This document shows, in pieces, positions 1 to 11,282 of a DNA stretch of 64,000 nucleotides. The stretch is from Molossus alvarezi (lineage: Eukaryota > Chordata > Mammalia > Chiroptera > Molossidae), in NCBI GenBank assembly GCA_037176705.1, contig CM073886.1, positions 18,126,501 through 18,190,500 on the forward strand, given 5' to 3'. The position numbers and the translations under genes are program-made. The notes beneath the pieces were generated by a model, which saw only the letters and a program-made list of their open reading frames with translations, had not been told where the DNA came from and searched no databases. Position 1 is the stretch's first letter. Each line of letters begins with the position of its first letter.

Positions 1-430
1 ATCACAATGACCCATGATTCAAACAAACCAGTCTGCAGCAGCAGATGACTGGGTATGCAAGTTGTGGTCTCTTCATGTAACAGAATATTATGCAGCCACA
101 AAAAAGGTCTGAAGGACTGACACATGCTACAACATGGATGAACCAAGAAAACATATGCTAAGTGAGAGAAGCCAGACATAAAAGCCCACATATTGTGATG
201 TTTATATAAAATATTTAGAGCAGACAAATCAGTAGAGGCAGAAACTGACTTGGTGGTCGCTGGGGGTTAGGAGGAGAGACTTATGGGGAGTGACTGCTAA
301 AGGGTACAGGTCTTCCTTTTGGGGTGATGAAAATATTTTGGAATTAGAGGTTGTGGTTGCACAACCCTGCAATTGTCATAAGTGCTACTGAGTTGTTCAC
401 TTTCAAATGGTTCGTTTTGTGTTATGAGGA
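1..430 (+). mobile_element. Ancient L1 LINE, 3' end (partial)
   Basis: The text resembles the end of ORF2 and 3' UTR of old mammalian L1: an 'aatattatgcagccac' motif, then 'acaacatggatgaacc', then 'gtgagagaagccagac', then 'ttttggggtgatgaaaatatt', and a last 'tttcaaatggtt' stretch. This order is the L1ME/L1MB layout. The copy is cut by the window start, carries many substitutions and encodes nothing. Confidence 0.8.
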
Positions 431-890
431 CTTTACTTCCACGAAAAGCAAGTGGACAAGCCATGCAAGTGGTCATCAGTGAGGGGGTAGTGGGGTGGGT
501 AGGGAGGACGTGTTCCAACCATGAGGGAAAGGTGTGCAAAGGGGGAATCAGGAGACATCTGGCACCACTGTTTATTGTGTGATATGGGGATGCACGTCTG
601 AGCATATTAAGGCTACTTCTGAAGAGTGTCTAAGAATCCGAAAGCTGTGGTTGCTGGCAGAATATGCCCAACTTCTAAAATACACCCTTAGCCACTCAGC
701 TGCCATGAGAAAGATCTGTCTGAGCCATTCGGTCATTATTCTTTCCAAGTGTTTCCTAAGGAACATATTCCTAGAGGCTCTTGAGTTAAATGATTTAAAA
801 AAAAAAAATCTGAGATGGCAGGTTGTCTGAGAAAGCCATTCATTGTTACCAAGTGACTTGGTGCTGGGCAGGACCCCATGGCAAGGACCA
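431..890. other. No gene or repeat recognised
   Basis: Unique-looking sequence with a short A-run near 800. The open frames here are short and show no domain. Confidence 0.5.
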
Positions 891-896
891 AAGCAT

Positions 897-1195
897 CTTA
901 GTCCTGGCCCTTAATATAACTTCACTGAAAGACCTTAACTGAGTGACCCAGGATCACAGGAAGTTGAAACACCCTCTAGGAGGCAGCGATGAGAACGAGC
1001 TTAAACACAGTCTGAATCTGAATCTGCTTCTGCCCTTTGCCATGCATCCTGGGGCAGGGGGGTGCCCCAAGCTGTCCATCATTGCCCATACAATGGGGAG
1101 CATAATACATCTGTTGTACAGATACATGTTTCTCAGTGAAGCCGATGTATAGACTGTCTGGCAAATAACAAACACTCAATCATTACTAATTTTCT
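897..1195 (+). repeat. Degenerate MIR SINE (tentative)
   Basis: The pattern is a weak MIR: a 'gagtgacccaggatcacag' segment, 'caatggggagcataatac', and a tail 'tggcaaataacaaacactcaatcatta' in broken form, in the order expected for a plus-strand MIR. It is highly diverged and could be something else. Confidence 0.35.
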
Positions 1196-1204
1196 CCGGC
1201 CTTT

Positions 1205-1530
1205 CCTCTTCATCCTAGATGTCGTTTAGATGTATCGCTGAAGTGCTGAATAAGCAAGTCACAGGAAGGGAAATACAAATGGCTGGTACACAGCACGATG
1301 TTCAGGCTGGGTTGAAAAGTGAAACGACAAGACGTCACGTTTCTCCTACAAAATACCCGCCCTAAGTGAAAAAAAAAAAAAAAGAAATGAAAGAAAAGAT
1401 GTTGGCAAAGAATTTGGGAGTCACACACTCATACCAGGGTGGTAGGGGTATCGTTTGGAACAGTGTTTGGGTGGGGGGGGGGTCGATGGGCAATAAGGCT
1501 GATGTGTTTGTTTCAAAGCTTTAAACGCAC
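1205..1530. other. No gene recognised; homopolymer runs
   Basis: An A-rich run at about 1369-1392 and a G-run at about 1476-1485 stand out. Nothing else is recognised. Confidence 0.5.
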
Positions 1531-1534
1531 ACCT

Positions 1535-2230
1535 GTGTTTTGACCTGGCAATTCCACTTGGAGAAATGTATCCTTAGGGAATAATTAAGGATGTGCTCAC
1601 AAACTGAGCCAGGAAGGCACTCTGTAAATAGTTGTTAAAGGAGGTAGTGATGCTCACGCTGCATTATAATAATGAAAATTCCAATAAATTATGGTCTGGC
1701 CATAAAATGGAATCCACCACAGCCATTAACTGATTTGGTAGCCCTGGCCAGGTAGCTCAGTTGGTTACAGTGCCATCCAGATATGCCAAGATTGTGGGTT
1801 CGATCCCTGGTCAGAGCACATACCAGAATCAACCAATGAGTGCATTAATAAGTGAAACAACAAATCAATGTTTCTTTCTCTCCTTGTCCTCTCTTTCAAT
1901 AATAATAATAATAATAAAAATAAAAATAAAAACCTATAAAACTGATTTGGTGAATGTATTTGGATAGCTCTTTATTTACATAGGCCTAAGAAGATACTGT
2001 ATTCCTGATTCCTGGAGGGAAAAAAAATTCTGTTAAATGACATATCGCATGGCTATAGCTTGTTTAAAAATAAGTATCCATAAATAAGACGGGGAAGGAA
2101 ATCTCTGGAAGGATACGCAACAAAATCCGACAAGTGTTTCTTGCTGAGTGGTGTACGCTGTGAGTGATTTGTGTTCCCTCCGTTTTGCTTTGCTGTGTAT
2201 TCTTTATATTTAACTTAATGTTAAAATAGA
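1535..2230 (+). mobile_element. Ancient L1/HAL1-like fragment, split by a SINE
   Basis: Bases 1535-1739 and 1952-2230 read as one old L1-type 3' region: 'gcaattccacttggagaaat', 'aatgaaaattccaataaatt', later 'ggaaatctctggaaggatac' and 'gctgtgtattctttatattt'. The Ves SINE at 1740-1939 interrupts it, so the L1 is the older of the two. Confidence 0.65.
1740..1939 (+). mobile_element. Ves SINE, older subfamily
   Basis: This tRNA-derived SINE starts 'gccctggccaggtagctcag' and carries a B-box-like 'gggttcgatccctgg', a CT-rich stretch 'tttctttctctcc' and an (AAT)n/A-rich tail. A 12-bp direct repeat 'aactgatttggt' flanks it exactly (1728-1739 and 1940-1951), so it is a full retroposition event. Unlike five other Ves copies here, it has no tail hairpin. 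Confidence 0.92.
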
Positions 2231-2234
2231 GGGA

Positions 2235-4515
2235 CTGTGAGGCTGAGGGTGGGTGGTTGGAAGCCCAGATACAAATGTAGAACACAAACACGAGTCAGGG
2301 AACTTGGGGAGTCTGGCTGGGTTAAAAGTGCAGCGTGATTTGGGCAGCCTGCCCTCCACTCCGTTTGTCATTTCAAGCTTTTTTTTTTGACTACAGATCA
2401 ACACTAGGAGACTTGGGAGGCTGAATTTGGCTGCACCCTCCGCAGGGTGTGTCCTGTCTGGGAAACATACAACCCTCTCTTTTGTCTCTGCTGCTCATTG
2501 GCGGTGCTTGGGGTGAGTCCCCTGCTGCCAAGAGCCGGGTGCACAGAAATCAGCGCACCTGTTTCTGGGCCCTCGTCCTGCAGGCAGGGGGAGCCAGGTC
2601 TGGCCTTGACAAAAGACCCGGCCCAGGAGGCCGTGAGGGTGAAGGGGACGCATTCACCTTTTATGCCCCCCAGATTTTCGCTGAGTAAATTGCTGCAATG
2701 GAACATAATTGCTTTTCACTTTATTTTTAAAAATTGCTGTCAAGGCAGTCTGCTTCCCTCCCGACGTCAGCGCAAATCTGAGAACACTTACTCCGAAGGA
2801 GTATTTTTAAAACTCGGGTTTGAAAAGCCATTTAGCCCCGATCATCAGCAGGTCGCGGTTCAACCGACCACAGTAACCGGGCTACATTTGGGACCCAGAG
2901 GTTCTTGGAGTTCCTTGCTTCCCTCTCGTTCAGGTGGCAGCTGGGATGCTCCCTCCCCTGGAGACACTCCGCTGACCTCGCTGTCTAAAACAGCGCCCCC
3001 TGCTGCTGGCTCTCTGGAATCGGTTGGCCTTTTCTTTTTGAGGCACTTAGTCCGCCCTGGCATTTGGTTATTTTCTTGACTCACTTGTTTGCTATCTCAC
3101 CCCCTCACCCCCAGCAGAATGCGTGTGCCTTGGGGGCATCACATCCAGAGAGTGTCCTTTGTGCTTAGAACTGGGACAGGTGCACAGTCGAAGCCCAGGA
3201 AATACGCGACTGAATGAACACACAAGCGGGACGTCTTTTGCAAACTGGAAGATGTGGAGGTGCAATACGATGTGGGGCAGGATGGTTGTGTTTGGGCCTC
3301 TACCATCCTCCAGCTCACCACCCATGTCATCAGGCCGCGTGTCACAGGGCCCCGACTGTCCCCGAGCTCTATGGCTCCCAGAACAGCAGCAGCACCTGCC
3401 GTGGAGTTCAGCCTCCATGTCAGGAGGGTCCATTGGCCTTGACTCTCCCGAGTGGAAGGACAGGGCTCAGCTCTTGACCACTCTGTTACTCATGCGCTGC
3501 CAAGTTGGCGTCCTCCGTCCATTGTGCTGAGCCCTCTGGTGCTGCAAACCGACCTGAGCACCAGAAACAAAGAGAGTGACAGCAGTAACCCATGGGGTTA
3601 GGAGACGTTGGGAATGGTCGGCACCCACCAAGGAGCAGGGGTGTCTGCTCCCTGCGAAACTTACTCTCTCTTCCTGTTCCCATTGGTGCTTGGAACTTGG
3701 GGGCTGGGCAGCCCTGAGTCAAAGCGAAGCAAGAATGCAGAGGCTGCGGAGTCAGGCAGCCGGCTGGGTTGCTTCAGTGGCTGAATCTGAAAACACAAGG
3801 CATTGTTCTTCCCCTGGGGCAAGTCCAGCCCTGCCGTGTTGGGTTCCAGTGGAAAGTGCCATGTTGCTCAGTATTTTTGAAAAGTGTTCACCTCAGCCAC
3901 CTGCTGGAGAGCCCTTCCTTTCGTGTGTACTTATCCAGCGTCTGCGGTACGCCAGGCGGGGTATGCTGCCGTAAGCTAGAACAGTCCCTGCCCTCGTGGG
4001 CTGTCTTCATGATCCTAGCGGCAACCGCGGATGAGTTTGGGAGGGAGGCCAAACATTGATTTCATACCTAATTAATTGTTCTGTGCTGATAGGGTTTTTT
4101 AATGTTTTATTTCCCAAAGACATGGGTATTGAAATTTGACTCCCAACCCCCTTCCCTGGAGAACAACTGGTGGACTGGTTGAACCTGGCTCTTGATAAAC
4201 CCACACTCTATTGCTTTGGTCTGTGGGGTGCTCTGATGCTAGGTACCCTGTTCCTACCCTAGTTTGGGTTGCACTCCAGTGGCCAGAGGTAAGAGTGTTC
4301 CTGGGGTTTGGAGATGTGAATTCTTTGAGCCTCCCTGCCTTGGTTATGCTGAAAACAGTCTCTCTGCTCCCACCCAAGGGTTTTCCTGTCGTTGGAAGGG
4401 ATGCTTGCAGACACGTATGGGCAAGTTTGGAAGGACACCTGTAACATTTGCTGGTCCTTCCTGATTCATAAAATACTTACCCAGAACCCTGTGAGTCCTG
4501 CTTTGGCACCTGCAG
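2235..4515. other. No gene recognised; GC-richer unique DNA
   Basis: Open frames of up to 210 codons run through 2447-3079 in two overlapping frames of one strand and on the other strand. They show no domain, no repeat of residues and no plausible splice context, so I read them as chance frames in GC-richer DNA. The block around 2700-2800 is less repeat-like than its surroundings and may hold a regulatory element. Confidence 0.45.
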
Positions 4516-4519
4516 CTGA

Positions 4520-4655
4520 GTGGACTCTGGCGAGTGACTTGGCCCTTCCTCAACTATCGAATGGGCGGCTTGATATTTATTTCCTAAGGCTCTCATGGGA
4601 ACTGAATGAGTGCCCACTTCTGTGACTGGCATCTAATAAGTGTCCAATACATTGT
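4520..4655 (+). repeat. MIR SINE fragment
   Basis: It shows the MIR core and tail order: 'gagtgacttggcccttcctc', 'gaatgggcggcttgatattt', and 'ctggcatctaataagtgtcc', the position of the usual 'tggcacatagtaggtgctc' tail. Confidence 0.6.
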
Positions 4656-4659
4656 AATG

Positions 4660-5380
4660 ATAAAAGCACGGTGGTGGTGATGAGGACAGGTCGGCAGGCC
4701 AGCTGTGTTCACCTTACGTGAGGAATGGAGGGGATAGAGCTCAGAGAGGTTTTCATTTGGCCAAATTCCAAGTGTCCAGGCAGCACTAAACCCAGGTCAC
4801 TGCACCCTTAATGGGTGCCCTGTGTACTGCCCTTGGGCCTCCAGCCAGGGTCCAGGCTGTGGACATCAGCATGCAAGGGCTAGCCCTCACCCCCGACCTC
4901 TGTATGGGTGTCCTTGTCCCTTACATCTTCGGGAAATCACAGAAGCTCAGGCTATGCCCCTCCTGTGCCTTCGAGGCCCTGTACGCTCTGTCTCTTTCCA
5001 ACAAGTCCCAACTCATTTTCTTTCATTTCTCATTAGGGAGCCACTCTCTCCAAACTCATCTAGTCGTTAAACATCTAATAGTTCAGTCTATACTACATCT
5101 CGCAGATAATGAGTCTTCTACATAGGCGGCCATCACCTTATTGTAGGGTTTTGTTTGTTTGCTTCTGGTGGTGGTGGTTCTAAAGTTACAGAGACTTTTG
5201 TCTCAGTCTGTTGTGCAAGGTGACTCTCAGCCTAAGGCAGGGTCTGTCTTACACACCTTGAGTGCTCTCTGTGGAGCCTCTGGCCTAGGGCTGGGCACTC
5301 AGTTCTGTCCGCAGGTTGGGGGGCAGAGATGGGTTGTTAGAAAGACTCTGGATATAATGTAGACACTGCGAGACAGCAGC
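4660..5380. other. No gene recognised
   Basis: Unique-looking sequence. Weak L2-like wording ('acatctaatagttcag') is not enough for a call. Confidence 0.45.
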
Positions 5381-5394
5381 TCACCTTGTATTCT

Positions 5395-5639
5395 TTTTTT
5401 ATTTTTTAAATCCTCACCTGAGAATAGTTTTTTTCATTTTTATCTTTAGATAGAGTGGGAGAGAGGGAGAGAGAGAGATTGACGTGAGAGGGACACATCA
5501 ATTGGTTGCCTCCCGCATGACCCCAACCAGGGCCGGGGACTGAACCACACCCGAGGTACGTTTCCTTGACCGGACTTAAACTCATGACTCTTTGATTCAC
5601 AAGCTGACACTCCACCACTGAGCCAAACCGGCCAGGGCT
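5395..5639 (-). mobile_element. Ves SINE, hairpin-tailed type
   Basis: Read on the minus strand it begins 'gagccctggccggtttggct', has the CT-rich middle (GA-rich on plus, 5455-5481) and ends in a T-run (the A-tail). Flanks 'tcaccttgtattctt' and 'tcatcgtgtattctt' are a target duplication with three differences. A tail hairpin occupies 5410-5425. Confidence 0.9.
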
Positions 5640-5644
5640 CATCG

Positions 5645-6355
5645 TGTATTCTTATGGCCCATGCTCTTTTCCTGACTTCAGGATAGATAAGGTGGGGAGC
5701 TATGGGGCTACCGACAGGAGGTAGGGGAATGGGATGCTACTCAGAAGCCATTTGTGGAAATGGCCATTTGAGACTGAACTTCGGCAGCCGAGTTCCTGAA
5801 GTGCTATCAGCCGGGGAGGGGTGGGGGAGGACATGACGGTCCTGTGGACAGAAAGGAATGCAGCATGGAATTCAGGGGTTCAGGGACCCCGTACAGCCCA
5901 CTCACATCTCCAGCTTCCTGGGCCCTTGACGAGCCTTCCAAGGACACAGCAGGATTTCTGGGGCACTCCCAACTTCCTCTCCACGATATTTATAGGGTGG
6001 CTTTCCTCTTGACTCCTAAAAAGGCACAAATGAAGCTTTCTTTTTGAAAGGGGATGCCTGTTTACTGTAATCAGATATTTAAAGACCCTCATTAGTCGTC
6101 TTCGCTGGACCTCATACGCAGCAGTCTCCAAATGAGAAGCTTTGAGCTTTGTCCCCTCCCCTCGCGCCCAACACCATTCTTCCGAGGCTTCCTATTTGTA
6201 TTTCCCTTCAGTCCTCAAACCTCACGACCGTACTCTTGACCTAATGAAGTCCCATTAGTTTCCTTCTGCAGATGAAAAAATAAAAGTATATTTTTTCCAG
6301 TTAGAAAAGGTTAAGAAACAGGCCACCCAGCTGAGTGAGTGCACAGCTCACCCAG
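5645..6355. other. No gene or clear repeat recognised
   Basis: Low-repeat sequence. The stretch 6050-6130 is AT-rich and repeat-free. Confidence 0.45.
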
Positions 6356-6359
6356 CTCT

Positions 6360-6620
6360 GCAATTATCCCAAAATAACCATTTCCATGTGTAAGAGGAGA
6401 CTGCATTTCAATGAGCATTCTCTTCCAATAAACTTCCATTGAGTCAGATTGCTCTGTGGCGGGGGTGCTTTAACGAAGGCGTGTGGGCCTGCGTGTGGTA
6501 CGCAGCGTTAACCTAGACGCCTGGTTTGGGGAGCCTGAGAGAAGCTGGACTGTAATGAGACGAGCGAATGCATTTTGGCAGAGATACCCTGGATTTAACG
6601 AAGAAAACGCTAAAAGGTGC
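6360..6620. promoter_or_regulatory. Possible conserved non-coding block
   Basis: Repeat-free text with balanced composition, several CpGs retained (6471-6560) and AT-rich words such as 'aaaataaccatttcc' and 'caatgagcattctcttcc' next to it. Frames are interrupted. The call is compositional only. A cross-species alignment would decide it. Confidence 0.25.
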
Positions 6621-6624
6621 ATCC

Positions 6625-7470
6625 AGTGGGGGTGGCTGAGACAGCTGAGCCTTTGCCAAAGTGGCTGCTAACATTTCACAGGTTACGATGGCCTTTTAGG
6701 GATTCGGAATCCAGCATGCCCTCTCTGTTCAGACCCCTTCAGAATCCACGTCCCCCACTATCCTCGTGGTGTGATGGGGAAGTGATGTGCGGCGGACGGG
6801 GAGCCTGGCTACAGGTGCAACATGCAAAGGACGATTTTTCTAGAGTTTTGAGCCCAAACGAAATGTCAGCCTGGATCCTGCTCAAAAGCAACCAGGTGGC
6901 AGCATTTATTTTGGCTGAAACTCTGCATTGTGGCCACAGTCTGCTCTTCTGTGCGTTGCTCTTGTGCAGATTGGAGCCTGCCGGCTTCGGAAGAAGCAGA
7001 CGGTTCTGGCTCAGCCACCCGGGCGCCATCGAAAGGGGAGGCCAGGCCAGCCTCTGGGGCTTCCCAGGGGCTTCACTGCAAAATGACTTTGCCATGTGCA
7101 ACTGGAGCCCATCTCCGTGGGACAGAGGGAGAGGATGCCCAGAGGAAGCGCAGATAACACTGTTCTTTGTGTCAGCCTGTGGTACTCAAGTGTTTTACAT
7201 CCTCAAAGGAATGAAAAGTTAGAAAACCCAGGCGACGGGATAGAGATGGGGCGAGGTGGGTGCCTTGGGCCCCATGAAGGGTCTCAAATAGTTATGTTTC
7301 TCTACAGCAGAAAGCTTGTTGTAGAGCCTATGAATCATCATAAGGTAAAAAAAAAAAAAAAAAAAAGAAGAAGAAGATTGAAGTCAATTAAATATTGATG
7401 TAACAAGAAGGAGAAGAGGGATGCAGGGCTGAATTCTAAATCTGACCTTTTCAGTAGGAAACACCTTGTC
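6625..7470. other. No gene recognised; A-rich run at 7347-7377
   Basis: A 201-codon open frame (6617-7222, plus) has no recognisable domain, and other frames across it are nearly as long, so I treat it as chance. An A-run followed by (GAA)n lies at 7347-7377. Confidence 0.45.
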
Positions 7471-7474
7471 AATG

Positions 7475-7855
7475 TGTCACAGGTTGAATTTTGTGCCTCA
7501 AAATGCATATGTTGAAGTCCTAGCCCAGAATGTGACCTGGTTTGGAGATGGGGTCTTTACGGAGGTAGTCAGGTTAAATGAAGTGATTCACACGGGCCCT
7601 AATCAGTATGGCTGCTGTCCTCATCAGGAGGGGAAATCGGAAACAGACATGAGCAGCGGGGAGACTATGGAAACACGGAAGATGGCCATCCAGAAGTCAA
7701 GGAGAGATTTTTCCTCACAGCCCTCAGAAGGAGCCAGGACTGCCAACACCTTGACCTTGGACTCAAAGCCTCCGGAACAGTGGACAATGAAATTCTGTTG
7801 TTTAAACCACCCAGCCTGTGGTACTGTGCTCTGGCAGTTCCAGTAAACTAATGCA
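7475..7855 (+). mobile_element. Solo LTR, MaLR/MLT1-type (ERVL-related)
   Basis: It has the typical order of a MaLR LTR: 'gttgaattttgtgcctcaaa', 'catatgttgaagtcctag', 'ttaaatgaagtgattca', then 'ttctgttgtttaaaccaccc' and 'gtaaactaatgcag' at the end. No internal retroviral coding sequence is next to it, so it is a solo LTR left by recombination. Confidence 0.75.
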
Positions 7856-7859
7856 GAAT

Positions 7860-8765
7860 ATACACAACAAGGTGTTTGGGAAGAAAATGAGGTTGTAAAT
7901 AAATTGAAGTCCTGGATATCTGTTGTTTTCTGGCTGAGGGACAGATTACAGAGGCCTGTGGCAGAAGGAAGCTGCCCTATAGTACAGATTCACTGTGGGG
8001 GAAGGTACAGGGCTTGGAGGCTTTGAAAAGTCCAAGAAATAGGAATGAACAAGGTTTTAGCCAGAGTTGTGTTGGTGTATCGATGTGTGTGTGCTTACAT
8101 GTTTTGTGTGTGTTTTAACGTTTGAGGAGATGACATAAGCTTAAGAAAGAAGCTCTCATGTCAAACTGACTTGTCACACTGTGCGAACCTCGGATATTCA
8201 CTGAACTGGTGGGATGCATGCAGCCCAGAACAGGGTAGCACACAACTCATAAAACTGTCCCATGTCTGGGACAGACATCACCAATCGATCACAGGTCTCT
8301 TTCTCTCTGAGCTGAGTCTTGCCTCCAAATCTTTCTCAACCAGGCAGGCACAACCAATCAGTTCGACGTGGCACGTGAGGTGAAACCTATTTCCAGTCCC
8401 TGGTCAAGACCCTTTCCACAGAAGGCGAGTCTCTGGGCCGGCGGCGTCAGCATGGCTGAACAGCTTGGGGGAAATGCAGAGTCTGGGGTCCCTCCTAGAC
8501 CAACTGACTGGGAAATTGCTCGTTTTTATTAGGATCCCCAGGTGACCATTAAGGTTGGAGGGATTCTCCTCCTGAGAGGGGAGTCAGGTGAGTTCTATGT
8601 GCCTGAGCAGTAAAATCGTCTTTGACTGAGCCAACAGGCAGGAACCCGTATCTCTGAGAAGAAAGCATTTCACTCTGGGGTCAGGCCAGTGATGATGTTC
8701 AGTGTGAGAGTCACTTCTTGCTCTATTCTAGCTCTAACGTTATATGTGTCAGTTCAGTCAGTGTG
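7860..8765. other. No gene recognised
   Basis: Unique-looking sequence with a weak TG-rich patch at about 8083-8116. Confidence 0.45.
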
Positions 8766-8775
8766 GTGCTTTTTA

Positions 8776-9512
8776 TTTATTTATTTATTTATTTTTAAAA
8801 TTTTATTTTTTTACAAATGTTTCTCCTTTTTTACCCCATTGACACCCTCCTCCACATCCCCTCCCCCCGCCCCGTCCCTGGCTTTGTTGTCCATGTCCAT
8901 TGGTTATGCGTACATGCATATAAGTTCTGTGGTTTATCTCTTCCCACTCCCCCCACCCCCTCTTCTGAGGGTTGTCAGTCTGTACCCTACTTCCGTGTTT
9001 CTGGGTCTACCCTATTCCTCAGACTGTTATATTCATTATATTCCATATATAAGTGAGATCATGTGGTATTTGTCTTTTTCTGCTTGGCTTGTTTCACTTA
9101 GGATAATACTTTCTAGGTCCCTCCATGTCGTCTCAAAGGATAAGAGATCTTTCTTTCTTACAGCTGCATAGTACTCCATTGTGTATATGTACCACTGCTT
9201 TCTTATCCATTCGTCTACTGATGGACACTTGGTCTTAGCTATTGTAAATAGTGCTGCTATGATCATAGGGATACATATATTCTTCCTGATTGGTGTTTCA
9301 GGCTTCTTAGGGTATATTCCTAGAAGCGGGATCACTAGGTCAAATGAGAGTTCAATTTTTAATTTTTTGAGGTAACACCATATTGTTTTCCACAGTGGCT
9401 GCACCAGTCTGCATTCCCACCAGCAGTGCACTAGAGTCCCCTTTTCTCCACACCCTCGCCAACACTTGTTGTTTGATGATTGGTTGATGGCGGCCATTCT
9501 GACAGGTGTGAG
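8776..9512 (-). mobile_element. 5'-truncated L1 LINE with ORF2 C-terminus
   Basis: On the minus strand this begins inside ORF2 and ends in a (TAAA)n tail, seen on plus as (TTTA)n at 8771-8800. The frame from about 9505 down to 9036 encodes the end of the L1 reverse-transcriptase protein without a break: '[12 protein letters not shown]', the cysteine/histidine block '[18 protein letters not shown]', '[19 protein letters not shown]' and '[18 protein letters not shown]'. The stop at 9036-9038 is followed by an L1 3' UTR. The word 'gcttttta' occurs on both sides (8768-8775 and 9513-9520) and may be the target duplication. Low divergence from the expected protein suggests a fairly recent copy. It is dead: the endonuclease and reverse transcriptase domains are missing. 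Confidence 0.92.
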
Positions 9513-9520
9513 GCTTTTTA

Positions 9521-10070
9521 AAAAGTCCAGTTTGTAGAAAAGAATGGTGAATTCATGAGACAGAGACTGGTACTCACCTGGTGCCACAGCAGTGACTTCT
9601 GCGGTGCCCAGTGGAAACCAGCTGGGCTCGCTGGCAGGCTCCCCAAAGGTGGAGTCTGTGGACCACCTCCCCCAGAAACTTCTCAAGCACCCAGATTCCC
9701 GGGTTCCACCCCCAACCCACTAAGTGATTTAAGACCCAAGAATCTTCATGCTGAGCAAGATCCTCAGGTAAGCCTTATGCATCCTTGAGTTTGAGAATCT
9801 CTTCTCCATGGGGCTGACTTAAAGATTTACCCCAATGACATGACAGTGAACCTTAGGAGAGAGTAAAAAAGGAGTCATTTATACGATAGTAAGAATTGGT
9901 GGGTCTGTAAATATTTATTATTGGAGATATGGGCAATTGGGTTGGAAGGATACTAGTTGCTGACTATTCTGAAGAAATCGGCAGCTAGGAGGGAGACCAG
10001 GGGAGACAGTTTGGACCAAGGAAGATTGACAGAAAGGGATAAGCTTGAGTGATAAACTAGTACCCTCTCC
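9521..10070. other. No gene recognised
   Basis: Unique-looking sequence. Minus-strand open frame beyond 9512 is only read-through from the L1. Confidence 0.45.
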
Positions 10071-10074
10071 TTGA

Positions 10075-10520
10075 GGAGCTTACATTATGACTGGGGAAGA
10101 CACAGCCCACAGCGCCCTGGTAGAAGGAATGAGTGCTGTGGGGAAAGCAGAATAAAGGACTGTCAGCGACAATTTTAAATAAGAGGATAAGATCAGGCCA
10201 TTAAGAGGAGGGAGTTAGCTTTATAGAGATCTTGAGGAAGAATGTTGCAGACAGGGAGCAGCCTGTGCAAAGGTCCTGAGGTTGGAACATACCTGGTGTG
10301 TTCAGGGAAGTCACTTGGTTGGAGAGAAGTGAGCAAGGGTAGAGGTAGAAGATGTGGTCAAAGAGAGAGAGAGGCAGGACATGCAGGCCCCCTGGGGAGC
10401 ATGGCATGGACGTTGGATTTACCATGAGTGATAGGGGGAGACATGGGAGACTTCTGAGCAGAGAAGGGGTGTGATTTGGCCTGGGTTTCAGCAGCTTTAC
10501 TCTGTCTTCTCCAGGGGGTA
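10075..10520 (+). repeat. Ancient mammal-wide interspersed repeat, family not assigned
   Basis: It contains a phrase set that recurs across mammal genomes: 'ggagcttacattatgactgg', 'cagcctgtgcaaaggtcctg', 'ggtgtgttcagggaag', 'gtgtgatttggcctggg'. Related wording returns at 32735, 47390 and 56740 in this window. I do not name the family. Confidence 0.5.
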
Positions 10521-10656
10521 GAAGCAGAAGCAGGAGATAAGAGTTGTTCAATAATTTATAAAGCACATAAAGAAGGAAGTAGCATTCTTTCTTGTCCCAT
10601 TAAGAGGTAAGTACTGCTTTCATTTTCATGAGCAGCCTTTCGATGATGACTAAGGT

Positions 10657-10677
10657 CACACACACACACACACACAC
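10657..10677. repeat. (CA)n microsatellite
   Basis: About ten CA units, interrupted near the end by a CG. Confidence 0.9.
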
Positions 10678-10734
10678 GCACATTTTTACATAGATGAGAT
10701 ACTACTAATTACCTGACATCATAATTGACCTTTT

Positions 10735-11062
10735 TATTCAACATACCAGTCATACTTGCTGTGTCCTATCCTGTTCTAACGGCTGCATAGTTTTCTATAA
10801 CATGGATGTACCGCCATGGTTATATTAATTCCTTACTGATGGACGTTTAGGATGTTTTCAGTCTATTTTTCTCACTGTGGGCAATGCTGTGCTGATCATT
10901 TGTGTAATGGCTATTTTTGTGCGCCCGAGCATCTGTGTGTAGGGAATTATTTCTTAGAAACAGAATTGCTAGGTTGAAGGACACATGCATTTTAAATGTT
11001 AATAGATACTGCCAAGTTGCCCTCCAAATGGGTTGTGGTAATTTACAATCCCACCAGGAATG
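10735..11062 (-). mobile_element. Ancient L1 ORF2 3' fragment
   Basis: On plus it reads as the reverse of an L1 end: 'ggctgcatagttttctat', 'ctgatggacgtttaggatg', 'cagaattgctaggttgaagg', 'atactgccaagttgccctcc', 'tttacaatcccaccagga'. This is the L1ME/HAL1 layout, with many substitutions. Confidence 0.8.
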
Positions 11063-11282
11063 AGATCTGCTTTTTGTGTGGTTTTATGGTGTACGGAGCC
11101 CTTTAGCAGCATCATCAGTTGGTCTGATAATATGAGGGAGGAAGAGTGGCAGGTTTATCTCCATAATGCAGATGGGGAGACTGAGGCACAGAATGAGAGC
11201 TTGGGGAGATGGGAAGAAAAAGGCTCCATCTGCAGACAGATGCATACACAGTATCACTTCTATATTCGCATTGACAGTTCTT

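Noticed and set aside
2447..3079. 210-codon plus-strand open frame
   Set aside because: No domain, a second frame is open over the same bases, and the opposite strand is open too; GC-richer DNA explains it.
6617..7222. 201-codon plus-strand frame
   Set aside because: No domain, and a minus frame of 120 codons overlaps it; no splice or promoter context.
9505..9686. N-terminal extension of the L1 ORF2 frame
   Set aside because: It lies beyond the L1 truncation point and is flanking DNA read through by chance.
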